Shown here piece by piece: positions 50,837-58,752 of a stretch of 64,000 bases of DNA; within the stretch, counting starts at the first letter, position 1, and each line of letters starts with the position of its first letter. The notes under the pieces were generated by a model. That model was not told the DNA's origin. It worked only from the letters and a program-made list of their open reading frames with translations, and did not search any database. The position numbers and the translations under genes are program-made. Origin of the DNA: Acidobacteriota bacterium (GTDB lineage: Bacteria; Acidobacteriota; Blastocatellia; Pyrinomonadales; Pyrinomonadaceae); NCBI GenBank assembly GCA_019639155.1, contig JAHBSJ010000004.1, positions 186,001 through 250,000 of the forward strand, read 5' to 3'.

Positions 50837-51793
50837 TTATATGAACAACTTCGAAACGCTCGTTTCGTCATGTATCGACCTGATCGCCGCGGCCAAAAGC
50901 CCGGCGACACTCAAAACCTCAATTTTTCCGCCTTCGACGAGCGGCATCCCGTTCTCATGAATAGGAATGGTATTGGTAACGATCACTTTTTTCAGGTGGG
51001 AGTTGCGGATGTTGTCAACCGCCTTGCCCGACAGCACGCCGTGTGTAAAACACGCAAAGATCTCGTCGGCTCCCGCATCGTGCAGTGCCTCAGCGACCTT
51101 GCAAATGGTTCCGCCCGTATCGCACATATCGTCGATGATCAGGCAGTTCTTGCCGCTGACGTCGCCGACGATATTCATCACATCGGCCTCGTTCGCTCGC
51201 TCGCGGCGTTTGTCGCAAAGTGCGAGCCCGGCGTCAAGCCGCTTTGCATAGGCCCTTGCACGTTCGGCTCCGCCTGTATCAGGAGCAACGACAATGAGAT
51301 TCTCGATCGGGTTTTCGCGAAAATAGTCCACAACGATAGGCGCCGCATATAAATGATCGACAGGGATGTCAAAAAAACCCTGTATCTGCGAAGCGTGCAG
51401 GTCGATCGTCAGTATCCGCTGAGCCCCCGCGGTCGTGATCAGGTTTGCGACCAGCTTTGCGGCGATCGGCACACGCGGACGGTCCTTTTTATCAGAACGC
51501 GCATAGCCGAAATACGGAATGACCGCCGTCACCCTCTCCGCCGAAGCTCTCACAAATGTATCGATCATTATGAGCAGCTCCATCAGGTTGCGGTCGCTCG
51601 GCGGACAGGTCGGCTGAACTATAAAAACATCTGAGCCGCGAACGTTTTCGCCGATCTGGAAATTGAACTCACCGTCCGAAAAGCGTTCCGTGCTCGCCTT
51701 TCCGAGTTCGACGCCCAAATGGCCGCAGATCTCCTCGGCAAGCGCCGGATGCGCATTGCCCGAAAAGATCTTGATTTTTCCTGTCACGCTCAT
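50837..51793 (-). CDS. prs: Ribose-phosphate pyrophosphokinase
   Basis: 318 residues from the ATG at 51793 (MSVTGKIKIFSGNAHPALAE). RFSDGEFNFQIGENVRGSDV, the VQPTCPPSDRNLMELLIMID region, RASAERVTAVIPYFGYARSD and the PRPP loop LIIDDMCDTGGTICKVAEAL are diagnostic. It makes PRPP for nucleotides, His and Trp. A Shine-Dalgarno-like GGTGG directly precedes it, overlapped by the U-tract of a terminator (51801-51838). Upstream is tRNA-Gln(UUG). Confidence 0.96.
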   Translation of the reverse strand: MSVTGKIKIFSGNAHPALAEEICGHLGVELGKASTERFSDGEFNFQIGENVRGSDVFIVQPTCPPSDRNLMELLIMIDTFVRASAERVTAVIPYFGYARSDKKDRPRVPIAAKLVANLITTAGAQRILTIDLHASQIQGFFDIPVDHLYAAPIVVDYFRENPIENLIVVAPDTGGAERARAYAKRLDAGLALCDKRRERANEADVMNIVGDVSGKNCLIIDDMCDTGGTICKVAEALHDAGADEIFACFTHGVLSGKAVDNIRNSHLKKVIVTNTIPIHENGMPLVEGGKIEVLSVAGLLAAAIRSIHDETSVSKLFI

Positions 51794-51800
51794 TGTGCCA

Positions 51801-51838
51801 CCAAATAAAAGAAAGGGCGACCTAACCATAGATCGCCC
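51801..51838 (-). terminator. Intrinsic terminator between tRNA-Gln(UUG) and prs
   Basis: Minus strand GGGCGA / TCGCCC with a 12-base loop, followed by TTTCTTTTATTTGG; the T-tract ends 8 bases before the prs ATG. It would end tRNA transcription, so prs would depend on readthrough or another start. Confidence 0.7.
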
Positions 51839-51853
51839 GTTCGTAATTTGCAC

Positions 51854-51928
51854 TGGCTGGGGCGGAAGGATTCGAACCTACGAATGCCGGGACCAAAACC
51901 CGGTGCCTTACCACTTGGCGACGCCCCA
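51854..51928 (-). tRNA. tRNA-Gln (anticodon UUG)
   Basis: Minus strand: acceptor TGGGGCG pairs with CGCCCCA, then G73 and an encoded CCA. D-arm GCC...GGC with loop AAGTGGTAA, anticodon arm CCGGG-TTTTGGT-CCCGG (anticodon TTG, reads CAA), T-arm GTAGG-TTCGAAT-CCTTC. ispE-tRNA-Gln-prs is a known conserved order. Confidence 0.95.
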
Positions 51929-51966
51929 ATGCTGATACAAAGAAACTTACGGAAACAACCTAACGC

Positions 51967-52848
51967 CTACATTTGAAGCGCCTCGCGATACTCAGAACAC
52001 GAGATGGCTGATACGGCAAACTTTCGCCAGGTCGATTCGCGATCGAGGGCTTTCATAGCAGCTTGCCGTGTCTCTTGTTTGTCAAAAATACCGAAAACGC
52101 TTGCTCCGCTGCCGCTCATCGCCGCATTTACGGCACCAAGTTCCAACAAGGCCTCTTTCACTCGCCGGATCTCGGGATAGGCAGCAAATACGCCCGTTTC
52201 CAAGTCATTTATCAATGCCGGTGAGGCAGGATCAGCAGATCTCATTTCTCGACGGCAAACAGAAAGGATATTTTCCACAGCCCTATTTGTCAAGGTCGGA
52301 ACAGTTAAACCGCCGAAAACATCGGCGGTCGAGACCTCGATATCGGGCGTCACTATAAGCAAATTCTGACAGTCCATATCCGACACCGGCTCGATGACCT
52401 CGCCGCGGCCCGTTCCGACCGCCGTCCCGCCGAAAAGGAAGAACGGCACGTCCGATCCCAGTTCCTCGGCTATAGAAAACAGGTCGATCGAAGTGTCCAG
52501 ATCCCACAATCGCGATAACCCGATCAACGCGACCGCCGCATTTGACGAACCGCCGCCGAGCCCGCCGGGCGAAGGTATCCGCTTGGTGAGATGTATCGAA
52601 GCTCCCGCACCGACAGCGAACTGAGAACTCAGCAGGATCGCGGCCTTCATTATCAAATTGTGTGCGTCAACAGGGATAGACGGGTCATCGCATGTCAGCG
52701 TCAGCCCGGGACCATCTTCAAAACGTATCGTGTCATGAAGCGATACCGTTTGAAAGACGGTAAAAAGCTCATGATATCCGTCCGCACGCTTGCTTATAAC
52801 CCGCAGCATTCGGTTGATCTTAGCAAAGGACGGCAGCTCGAATTTCAT
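51967..52848 (-). CDS. ispE: 4-diphosphocytidyl-2-C-methyl-D-erythritol kinase
   Basis: 293 residues, GHMP kinase. SFAKINRMLRVISKRADGYH at the N-terminus, the ATP loop IPSPGGLGGGSSNAAVALIG, ELGSDVPFFLFGGTAVGTGR and the C-terminal GAVNAAMSGSGASVFGIFD are diagnostic. It is a step in the MEP isoprenoid pathway, which feeds the IPP/DMAPP used by the carotenoid island. The preceding intergenic region (52849-53245) is odd (see below). Confidence 0.95.
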   Translation of the reverse strand: MKFELPSFAKINRMLRVISKRADGYHELFTVFQTVSLHDTIRFEDGPGLTLTCDDPSIPVDAHNLIMKAAILLSSQFAVGAGASIHLTKRIPSPGGLGGGSSNAAVALIGLSRLWDLDTSIDLFSIAEELGSDVPFFLFGGTAVGTGRGEVIEPVSDMDCQNLLIVTPDIEVSTADVFGGLTVPTLTNRAVENILSVCRREMRSADPASPALINDLETGVFAAYPEIRRVKEALLELGAVNAAMSGSGASVFGIFDKQETRQAAMKALDRESTWRKFAVSAISCSEYREALQM

Positions 52849-53245
52849 TTCCGTTTGAAAAGAATAGGCTATGCAGTTGGTACTTTCAAAGTGGAAAAGC
52901 TAGCCGAACCGCAGGCAACTTGCCCGCATTGGACTTTAGAATGCGGCGGCGTTGCCTCCTTCCGGACTTCAGGTCTTGAATTTGAATCGGTCTATCAGCG
53001 TTGAAAAGCTGATCGGGCTTTGACGGTCTTTTCAACACAAAGCCAAAATGGTCAGGAAGGGGGAAACGCCCCCGCTGATCCGTCATAGCCATATAAGGGA
53101 CAGCAGGCAAGGCTGTCTGCGTCCCGGTGATCACTCCAACCCAACAAAATCAACATCGGTCAGCCTATCCATTTCCGGAAAAGCAAACGGCGACGGGCAT
53201 TTTTTGTGTTAGGAGTTTGCCTTTTTTTGGCGAGAATCGAGAAAA
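52849..53245. other. 397-bp intergenic region with hairpins and a doubtful small ORF
   Basis: On the minus strand the spacer holds a strong hairpin (52914-52956: GGCAAC / GTTGCC outer, CCGCATT / AATGCGG inner), a second small hairpin ATCAGC/GCTGAT near 52995-53015, and GGGGGCG/CCCCC pairing near 53060. An in-frame minus ORF (52886-53083, starting MAMTDQRGRFPLPD) has no family character. A short dispersed repeat lies at 53101-53125. It may be a structured leader of ispE or a non-coding RNA; I could not name it. Confidence 0.35.
53101..53125. repeat. Dispersed hairpin repeat upstream of ispE
   Basis: CAGCAGGCAAGGCTGTCTGC with GTCCC, pairing with the preceding GGGACA-like bases; closely related to the sequence at 45930-45958. 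Confidence 0.6.
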
Positions 53246-53848
53246 CTAGCGTTTTACCAAGAAGACCTGCGTGAAATAGTAAGATCCGTCCTCCGCGATC
53301 GCGACGCCGACCGCCGATTCGCGCCAGTTCGGGTCGAGCATGTTGCTCTTGTGTGATGAAGAATTGAGCCAAAGCTGCACTGCCTTTGCAACGGGATCCT
53401 GATATCCGCGGTTGTAGGCGATGTTCTCGCCGATAGCACGCCATTTGCGAACGCCTTTCGCATCGGCACGATCGCTCACCATTTTGTTGTCCAAACCGCG
53501 ATGGCTGAAGAAGCGAAATTCCGCCATATTCTGCGAATGCTCACGCGCGACGGCAGCAATGTCCTCGTTCCACGCCAGCGGCGAAAGTCCCATTTCTACG
53601 CGGGTCCGGTTGATCATCTCGAACGCGATACGCTCGACGGTCTTCGTGTTGACGACTACCGACGCCGCTACGTCAGATTCCTTTTCAGGCACTCGCCGAG
53701 GGCGGAAGATCTCTTCGATATCCTCAGCTTCACCGAGTTTCAAGGCGACCGGCGACTGGAAATTGTTGGCGTTTTGGGCGAATGCCGCAGGCGTCAGAAC
53801 TGTAAAAACTGCGACAAATAGAAGAACGGGAAAGAGTTTTTTGAGCAT
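53246..53848 (-). CDS. Secreted CAP/SCP-domain protein
   Basis: 200 residues from the ATG at 53848 (MLKKLFPVLLFVAVFTVLTP), with a signal peptide ending AFAQN and a Shine-Dalgarno GAGGT 6 bases upstream. The CAP domain spans about 75-200: MINRTRVEMGLSPLAWNEDI, AAVAREHSQNMAEFRFFSHR and GENIAYNRGYQDPVAKAVQL, then WLNSSSHKSNMLDPNW. This is the SCP/PR1/YkwD-type fold with His and Glu in the cavity; activity is unknown. It is preceded by a probable c-di-GMP riboswitch. Confidence 0.9.
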   Translation of the reverse strand: MLKKLFPVLLFVAVFTVLTPAAFAQNANNFQSPVALKLGEAEDIEEIFRPRRVPEKESDVAASVVVNTKTVERIAFEMINRTRVEMGLSPLAWNEDIAAVAREHSQNMAEFRFFSHRGLDNKMVSDRADAKGVRKWRAIGENIAYNRGYQDPVAKAVQLWLNSSSHKSNMLDPNWRESAVGVAIAEDGSYYFTQVFLVKR

Positions 53849-53858
53849 CAATACCTCA

Positions 53859-53938
53859 CTTCGGCAGCCGGACGATGCCCATTTTTTCGGCATTCCTGGC
53901 TTTGCGCTCCCAAAACAATCGGGATTGCCCTTTCGGTT
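53859..53938 (-). promoter_or_regulatory. Probable c-di-GMP-I (GEMM) riboswitch upstream of the CAP-domain gene
   Basis: Minus strand: the order AAGGGCAATCC, a small hairpin (CCC/GGG), GGGAGCGCAAAGCCAGG, a second hairpin (ATGCC/GGCAT), then TCCGGCTGCCGAAG matches the GEMM-I order: GGCAA-x-CC, P2 stem, GGGA-CGCAAAGCC, P3 stem, GCCGG-x-TGCCGA. The 5' GGCA can pair with the 3' TGCC as P1. The usual GNRA tetraloop in P2 is not obvious and there is one extra base before CGCAAAGCC. The 3' end meets the Shine-Dalgarno, so translational control is possible. Confidence 0.6.
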
Positions 53939-53943
53939 AAGGT

Positions 53944-53966
53944 GGTAAAACAAATCCGGTTTTACC
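53944..53966 (-). other. 8-bp hairpin just upstream of the riboswitch candidate
   Basis: Minus strand GGTAAAAC / GTTTTACC around a 7-base loop CGGATTT. It would be transcribed only if the start site lies above it. Confidence 0.5.
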
Positions 53967-54071
53967 GTGTAAAGGAAATAACGAAAACGGGCGACGTTCC
54001 CGAAAAAATGGAACAGGGGTAAAATAAATGCCATGCCATATCGCTACACTAGGCGTTGAGGTTTAGCTGCA

Positions 54072-54485
54072 ATGATAACTGCTTCGGTTCTTGCTAAGAG
54101 GGCAAACGTTCCTATTCATACTGTTCGCTATTACACGAGGAAGGGGCTATTGCGACCTGTCCGCGATCTTCGCAACGGCTATAAGATGTACAAGCTCGAT
54201 GATCGGGCACGGCTGAGATTCATCTCCGCTGCAAAGGAGCTGGGCTTCACGCTCAATGAGATCGAAGGAATTTTTGATCATTCGATGCGCGGAGATTCGC
54301 CATGCCCGATGGTTCGGGAGGTGGTTCAAAAACGTATCAAAGAAAATAATGAGAAGATCAAGGAATTGAAGAGGCTGCAGAAACGTCTCGAAAGTGCCGC
54401 AGCGATGTGGGCAACGATGGAAAACTCTGACCCCGACGGACATTCGGTCTGCAGTCTTATTGAGTCTTTCAGCGATACTGAATAG
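54072..54485 (+). CDS. MerR-family heavy-metal-responsive regulator
   Basis: 137 residues. The winged helix is MITASVLAKRANVPIHTVRY followed by YTRKGLLRPVRD, then KELGFTLNEIEGIF. The dimer helix is KRIKENNEKIKELKRLQKRL. Cys in DSPCPMVREVV (near 79-80) and near the end (GHSVCSLIESFSD) fit the metal site of ZntR/CadR/CueR-type sensors. The paired Cys at 114/115 of E. coli ZntR is absent. It should act on the operator at 54491-54522 just downstream, controlling the P-type ATPase. Confidence 0.88.
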   Translation: MITASVLAKRANVPIHTVRYYTRKGLLRPVRDLRNGYKMYKLDDRARLRFISAAKELGFTLNEIEGIFDHSMRGDSPCPMVREVVQKRIKENNEKIKELKRLQKRLESAAAMWATMENSDPDGHSVCSLIESFSDTE

Positions 54486-54490
54486 GAGAC

Positions 54491-54522
54491 TTGACCTGAC
54501 ACTTAGTGACAGGTTGTAGCAT
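54491..54522 (+). promoter_or_regulatory. MerR-type operator/promoter for the metal ATPase
   Basis: -35 TTGACC (54491-54496) and -10 TAGCAT (54517-54522) are 20 bases apart, the lengthened spacing of MerR-activated promoters. Between them a near-perfect palindrome, CCTGACAC-TTA-GTGACAGG with flanking A/T (54494-54514), is the regulator site. The Shine-Dalgarno GGAGG precedes the ATG at 54544. Confidence 0.7.
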
Positions 54523-54543
54523 TAGTGTCGGAGGCAATAACCG

Positions 54544-57060
54544 ATGAAAGAACATATCGATCCGGTTTGCGGCATGACAGTAGTGCCCGAGACCGCAGTA
54601 GCAGAAACCGAACACCAAGGAACCAAATATTACTTTTGCAACCCGGGCTGTAAGCTGAAGTTCGATGCCGATCCGGAACTTTATCTGGGAAACGAACAGG
54701 CAGCTGGAGGCGATTGCTGCGGTACGAAAGGTACAGAAACATCGCCGGTGATGATCGGTATCTCCAGAAAGGCAGTGACGGAGTTTATTGACCCTGTTTG
54801 CGGGATGACGGTCGATCCCGCGACCGCCGCAGACACGCTGACATACGAAGGCACACAGTACTACTTTTGCTCGATCGGCTGCGTGACGAAATTTGAAGCT
54901 GATCCGGACAAATATCTGAACCCGTCACCGAAGGACGATCTTCCTCAAGACGTCGAATATACGTGTCCGATGCATCCTGAGATCGTACAGATCGGCCCTG
55001 GTTCATGTCCGATATGCGGGATGGCTCTCGAACCGAAAGAGATCAGTCTCGACGATCGGCCCGACCCGGAATACACCGACATGAAGCGGCGTTTCGCAGT
55101 TTCGGCCGTTTTGACGCTTCCGGTTTTTGTGCTTGCGATGGGCGAGATGCTTCCGGCATTTCACTCGGTCGTTTCGCCTCGTGTTTCGATCTGGATACAG
55201 TTCTTTTTGGCAACTCCTGTCGTGCTGTGGGGCGGCCGGCCTTTCTTTGAAAGAGGCTGGGCATCCGTGAAGAATGTTAGCCCTAACATGTTCACCCTGA
55301 TCGCGATAGGAACCGGAGCCGCACTGTTATATAGCTTTGCCGCTCTGTTCGCACCGGGTCTCTTTCCGGCGGCGATGCTCGATTCGCATACGGGTGTGGT
55401 TCCTGCGTATTTTGAGGCAGCCGCCGTTATTACAACCCTGGTCTTGCTGGGCCAGGTTCTTGAACTGCGTGCACGTTCGCAGACCTCGTCGGCGATCAAG
55501 GAACTGTTGCGGTTGGCCCCAGAGACCGCGACGGTCGTATTCGATGACGGTTCAGATGAGGTCGTCGACCTTCGACACGTGGTGCAGGGCCAAACGCTTC
55601 GCGTAAAGGCGAACGAAAAGGTGCCGACCGATGGCGAGATAATAAACGGCGAAACCTCGATCGACGAATCAATGGTCACAGGCGAATCGATGCCCGTAGA
55701 GAAACGGGAGGGCGATAAGGTGATCGGAGGCACGCTCAACGGCAACCGCAGTTTTCTGATGCGTGCCGAAAAGGTCGGCAAAGAGACCCTGCTCGCCCAG
55801 ATCGTAAAAATGGTCGGCGAAGCACAGCGTTCGCGTGCTCCGATCCAACGCCTAGCCGATGCTGTCTCGGCGTATTTCGTCCCCGCCGTGATCTTGGTGG
55901 CGATCACCGCCTTCGGCGTCTGGCTCGCGTTCGGCAGCCTGACCTATGCCATCGTTGCGGCAGTTTCGGTGCTCATTATCGCCTGTCCGTGTGCACTCGG
56001 CCTCGCAACCCCGATGTCGATAATGGTCGGCACGGGGCATGGAGCTAAGAACGGTGTGCTTGTGAAAAAGGCCGAGGCCCTTGAGACGCTGGAAAAGATC
56101 GATGCGATCGTGGTCGATAAGACGGGCACACTTACCGAAGGACGTCCATCGGTGACCGATGTTGTACCGATCAACGGCTTTGATGAAGACGAGCTTCTAT
56201 CGTTGGCGGCGAGTCTCGAGAAACTCAGCGAGCATCCGCTGGCGACCGCGATCGTCGCTGAAGCGGAAAAAAAGGGCCTTGAGTTGGCGAAGGCGGGCGA
56301 CTTCCGTTCCACGACGGGCGTTGGGATCGAGGGGACCGTCGGTGAGCGGCGGATCGCCGTCGGGAACCAATCTACGATCGATCACGGCAAAGTTACGCCG
56401 GGTAACGACTCAATGTTACAGGAGGCTGACCGGTTGCGGTCTGTAAGAAACACCGTGATGTTTGTTTCGGTTGACGGAAAGCCCTCGGGGTTGATCGGCG
56501 TGGCAGATGCGATAAAGCCCTCGGCCAAAGCGGCCATCACGGAGCTTCACCGCCGCGGCATTGAGGTGGTAATGATGACGGGCGACAACCGAAAGACGGC
56601 AGAAACGGTCGCCGGCGAACTCAAGATCGATCAGGTGTTCGCAGAGGTCATGCCCGAGGACAAAGCCGCAAAGGTCCGTGAGTTACAATCGCAAGGTAAG
56701 ATAGTTGGAATGGCAGGAGACGGTGTAAACGATGCACCGGCTTTGGCACAAGCAAACGTAGGGATAGCGTTTGCGAGCGGAACGGATGTGGCCATCGAGT
56801 CGGCAGATATTACGCTGTTGCGGCCGGAACTCGGCGGCATTTTGAAAGCTCTGAGCCTTAGCCGTTCGACAATGAAAAACATCCGACAAAATCTGTTTTT
56901 CGCCTTTATTTACAACATCGTGGGTGTGCCGATCGCAGCCGGCGTGCTGTTCCCGGTGTTTGGATTGCTGCTGTCGCCGATGATCGCAAGTGCCGCGATG
57001 ACGTTCAGTTCGGTATCGGTCATCGTAAACGCCCTTCGGCTGAGAAATGCACGACTTTGA
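54544..57060 (+). CDS. Heavy-metal (copper-type) P1B ATPase with two YHS domains
   Basis: 838 residues. Two YHS-type Cys-rich modules (about 3-45 and 80-125; [12 protein letters not shown] and [12 protein letters not shown]) are followed by a heavy-metal-binding [20 protein letters not shown] segment. The membrane metal site is the CPC at 481-483 ([13 protein letters not shown]). The phosphorylated Asp is in [10 protein letters not shown] (about 525), HP lies in [13 protein letters not shown], and [19 protein letters not shown] is the hinge. CPC plus the YHS/HMBD N-terminus points to a Cu+/Ag+ exporter. Expressed from the MerR-type operator upstream. Confidence 0.92.
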   Translation: MKEHIDPVCGMTVVPETAVAETEHQGTKYYFCNPGCKLKFDADPELYLGNEQAAGGDCCGTKGTETSPVMIGISRKAVTEFIDPVCGMTVDPATAADTLTYEGTQYYFCSIGCVTKFEADPDKYLNPSPKDDLPQDVEYTCPMHPEIVQIGPGSCPICGMALEPKEISLDDRPDPEYTDMKRRFAVSAVLTLPVFVLAMGEMLPAFHSVVSPRVSIWIQFFLATPVVLWGGRPFFERGWASVKNVSPNMFTLIAIGTGAALLYSFAALFAPGLFPAAMLDSHTGVVPAYFEAAAVITTLVLLGQVLELRARSQTSSAIKELLRLAPETATVVFDDGSDEVVDLRHVVQGQTLRVKANEKVPTDGEIINGETSIDESMVTGESMPVEKREGDKVIGGTLNGNRSFLMRAEKVGKETLLAQIVKMVGEAQRSRAPIQRLADAVSAYFVPAVILVAITAFGVWLAFGSLTYAIVAAVSVLIIACPCALGLATPMSIMVGTGHGAKNGVLVKKAEALETLEKIDAIVVDKTGTLTEGRPSVTDVVPINGFDEDELLSLAASLEKLSEHPLATAIVAEAEKKGLELAKAGDFRSTTGVGIEGTVGERRIAVGNQSTIDHGKVTPGNDSMLQEADRLRSVRNTVMFVSVDGKPSGLIGVADAIKPSAKAAITELHRRGIEVVMMTGDNRKTAETVAGELKIDQVFAEVMPEDKAAKVRELQSQGKIVGMAGDGVNDAPALAQANVGIAFASGTDVAIESADITLLRPELGGILKALSLSRSTMKNIRQNLFFAFIYNIVGVPIAAGVLFPVFGLLLSPMIASAAMTFSSVSVIVNALRLRNARL

Positions 57061-57061
57061 A

Positions 57062-57212
57062 CCGCTGAGACGCGGAGGCGCCGAGAATAGCAAGAAAAGT
57101 AGGAGCGGTCTTGGCCGAGTCCTATCATCTCGACGGCTGGTCACGATGCGTTCCAATCGTCATCATTCTAATTTGACCGGTTACGTCCTCGGCGTCTCCG
57201 CGCCTCTGCGGT
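57062..57212. repeat. Intergenic 151-bp inverted repeat (CCGCAGAG family)
   Basis: Arms CCGCTGAGACGCGGAGGCGC and GCGTCTCCGCGCCTCTGCGG (imperfect, about 22 of 26 matches over the extended arms). It shares the arm sequence with the repeat inside coaBC and lies between the metal ATPase and the isoaspartyl peptidase genes. Confidence 0.8.
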
Positions 57213-57223
57213 AAAATAATCAC

Positions 57224-58135
57224 ATGGGAAAATTGGCGTTGGCGATACATGGCGGAGCGGGCACGATACTTCGTTCGCAGATGACGCCCGATCTCGAGGC
57301 CGAATACCGCAGCGGTTTGGAAAGCGCTCTGCGTGCGGGTTGGGAAATATTGGAGAAAGGCGGATCGTCGCTGGATGCAGTCGAAGCGGCCGTGGTGTCG
57401 CTTGAGGATTTTCCATTGTTCAACGCGGGCCGGGGATCGGTTTTTACTCACGATGGCCGACAGGAAATGGACGCTTCGATCATGGATGGCCGAAATCTAA
57501 AAGCCGGTGCCGTAGCGGCGGTCAGGAATATCAAGAATCCGATCAAACTGGCCCGTCTTGTGATGGAACGCACAGAGCACATCCTGCTGTCCGGCGACGG
57601 GGCTGCAGATCTTGCCGCATCTGCCGGTGTCGAGACCGCTCCCGATGAATACTTTTTTACCGAACACCGCTGGCTGCAGTATCAGGAAGCACTCGCCGCC
57701 GGCCGTGTGCAGCTAGATCATTCCAAACCGATAGGCACGGTTGGAGCGGTCGCATGCGACGCAAATGGCAACCTTGCGGCCGCAACCTCTACAGGCGGAA
57801 TGACAAACAAGAAGTTCGGCCGCGTCGGCGACACGCCGCTGATCGGAGCGGGAACCTACGCGGACGACACTTGCGCCGTCTCATGCACAGGCCACGGCGA
57901 GTATTTTATCTTGGGAGTGTCCGCTTTTGATGTGGCGGCACGAATGAGATATAAGGGGCTTTCTTTAGAGGACGCTGCCCGTGAGACCATTGAGCACCAA
58001 AGTCAGATCGGCGGCGAGGGCGGCCTGATCGCAGTAGATAGCAAGGGTAACATCACGCTGCCGTTCAATTCCGAAGGAATGTATCGCGGCTATGTGAACA
58101 ACAGAGGCATGAATACTGGGATCTATTCGGATTGA
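57224..58135 (+). CDS. Cytoplasmic isoaspartyl peptidase/L-asparaginase (plant-type)
   Basis: 303 residues, no signal peptide (MGKLALAIHGGAGTILRSQM). The catalytic Thr172 is in GTVGAVACDANGNLAAATST. GGMTNKKFGRVGDTPLIGAG and YADDTCAVSCTGHGEYFILG follow as the substrate loops. It would hydrolyse beta-Asp-Arg dipeptides released by cyanophycinase. Its 3' end overlaps the convergent 209-residue gene by 13 bases. A paralogue with a signal peptide lies at 20913-22013. Confidence 0.93.
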   Translation: MGKLALAIHGGAGTILRSQMTPDLEAEYRSGLESALRAGWEILEKGGSSLDAVEAAVVSLEDFPLFNAGRGSVFTHDGRQEMDASIMDGRNLKAGAVAAVRNIKNPIKLARLVMERTEHILLSGDGAADLAASAGVETAPDEYFFTEHRWLQYQEALAAGRVQLDHSKPIGTVGAVACDANGNLAAATSTGGMTNKKFGRVGDTPLIGAGTYADDTCAVSCTGHGEYFILGVSAFDVAARMRYKGLSLEDAARETIEHQSQIGGEGGLIAVDSKGNITLPFNSEGMYRGYVNNRGMNTGIYSD

Positions 58136-58752
58136 CCGGAATAGTTTTGAAACAGGAAGGTCATTATCTGGAAACCGGCAGCAATCACGCGGCCTCCCAT
58201 AGGATCCTGCGCCAATGCTTCGAATGGCCCCTCGCCAAAATAAAGCCCGTCAGAGACAAGGAATGTAAGCCTGGCGTTGCCTGTCGACGGCGGATCAAGG
58301 CGGTGACCGTCCCAAGGGCCGATCTGTGAAACCACATTTCGCGATGAATCAAGCAGGGCGGCTACCATTGCGTCTGAATGTTCCGTACGCGTATCCCACA
58401 CGAATAGAGAGCCAGCATGATTTATGTATCTGATGGTTCCGTCAGCGTAGGCAGCTAACGCATCAAGACCTGTCTCCATCCCAACCTCGATAACGGTACC
58501 GAAAAGCAGTTTGTCCGTCAGCGGCTGCCCGATTTCCCGCAGCCTCAGTGCCGCTAAGGCACGCGTACGCGCCTCTGACTCTTCAGCATAAACGATGGCC
58601 CGTAATTCGTCAGCGTTTGCACGTCTGCCAAAAAGTTCCTTCCACGGCGAGACCGAGACATCGCGGTCAGCGGGACGAAAAAGTTCCAGATCGTCACAAA
58701 AAAGAAGATCGTAGATCTTGTTGAGCGATGCGTCCGGATAAGGTGTGATCAT
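58123..58752 (-). CDS. Unknown protein within the cyanophycin cluster
   Basis: 209 residues, no signal or membrane segment. Recognisable features: a start MITPYPDASLNKIYDLLFCD, a patch of Arg/Glu helices (RAIVYAEESEARTRALAALR), GTVIEVGMETGLDALAAYAD, GTIRYINHAGSLFVWDTRTE and a Gly-rich C-terminus (VSDGLYFGEGPFEAL). It starts directly after the cphA stop (TAAATG), so it is made with CphA. I recognise no family. A partner or regulator of cyanophycin metabolism is inference from position. Confidence 0.75.
   Translation of the reverse strand: MITPYPDASLNKIYDLLFCDDLELFRPADRDVSVSPWKELFGRRANADELRAIVYAEESEARTRALAALRLREIGQPLTDKLLFGTVIEVGMETGLDALAAYADGTIRYINHAGSLFVWDTRTEHSDAMVAALLDSSRNVVSQIGPWDGHRLDPPSTGNARLTFLVSDGLYFGEGPFEALAQDPMGGRVIAAGFQIMTFLFQNYSGQSE

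Noticed and set aside
52910..52975. CCGGAAGGAGGCAACG resembles the apical loop of signal recognition particle RNA on the minus strand
   Set aside because: The flanking bases do not form the helix expected on both sides of the loop; GGCAAC instead pairs with GTTGCC downstream, so this is not called as SRP RNA.
52886..53083. Minus-strand frame beginning MAMTDQRGRFPLPD
   Set aside because: Arg-rich and without family character; its span coincides with hairpins and shows no good ribosome binding site, so I do not call it a gene.
57224..58135. Type II (periplasmic, bacterial) L-asparaginase
   Set aside because: The catalytic Thr with GTVGAV and the overall layout are those of the plant-type isoaspartyl peptidase family, and there is no signal peptide.
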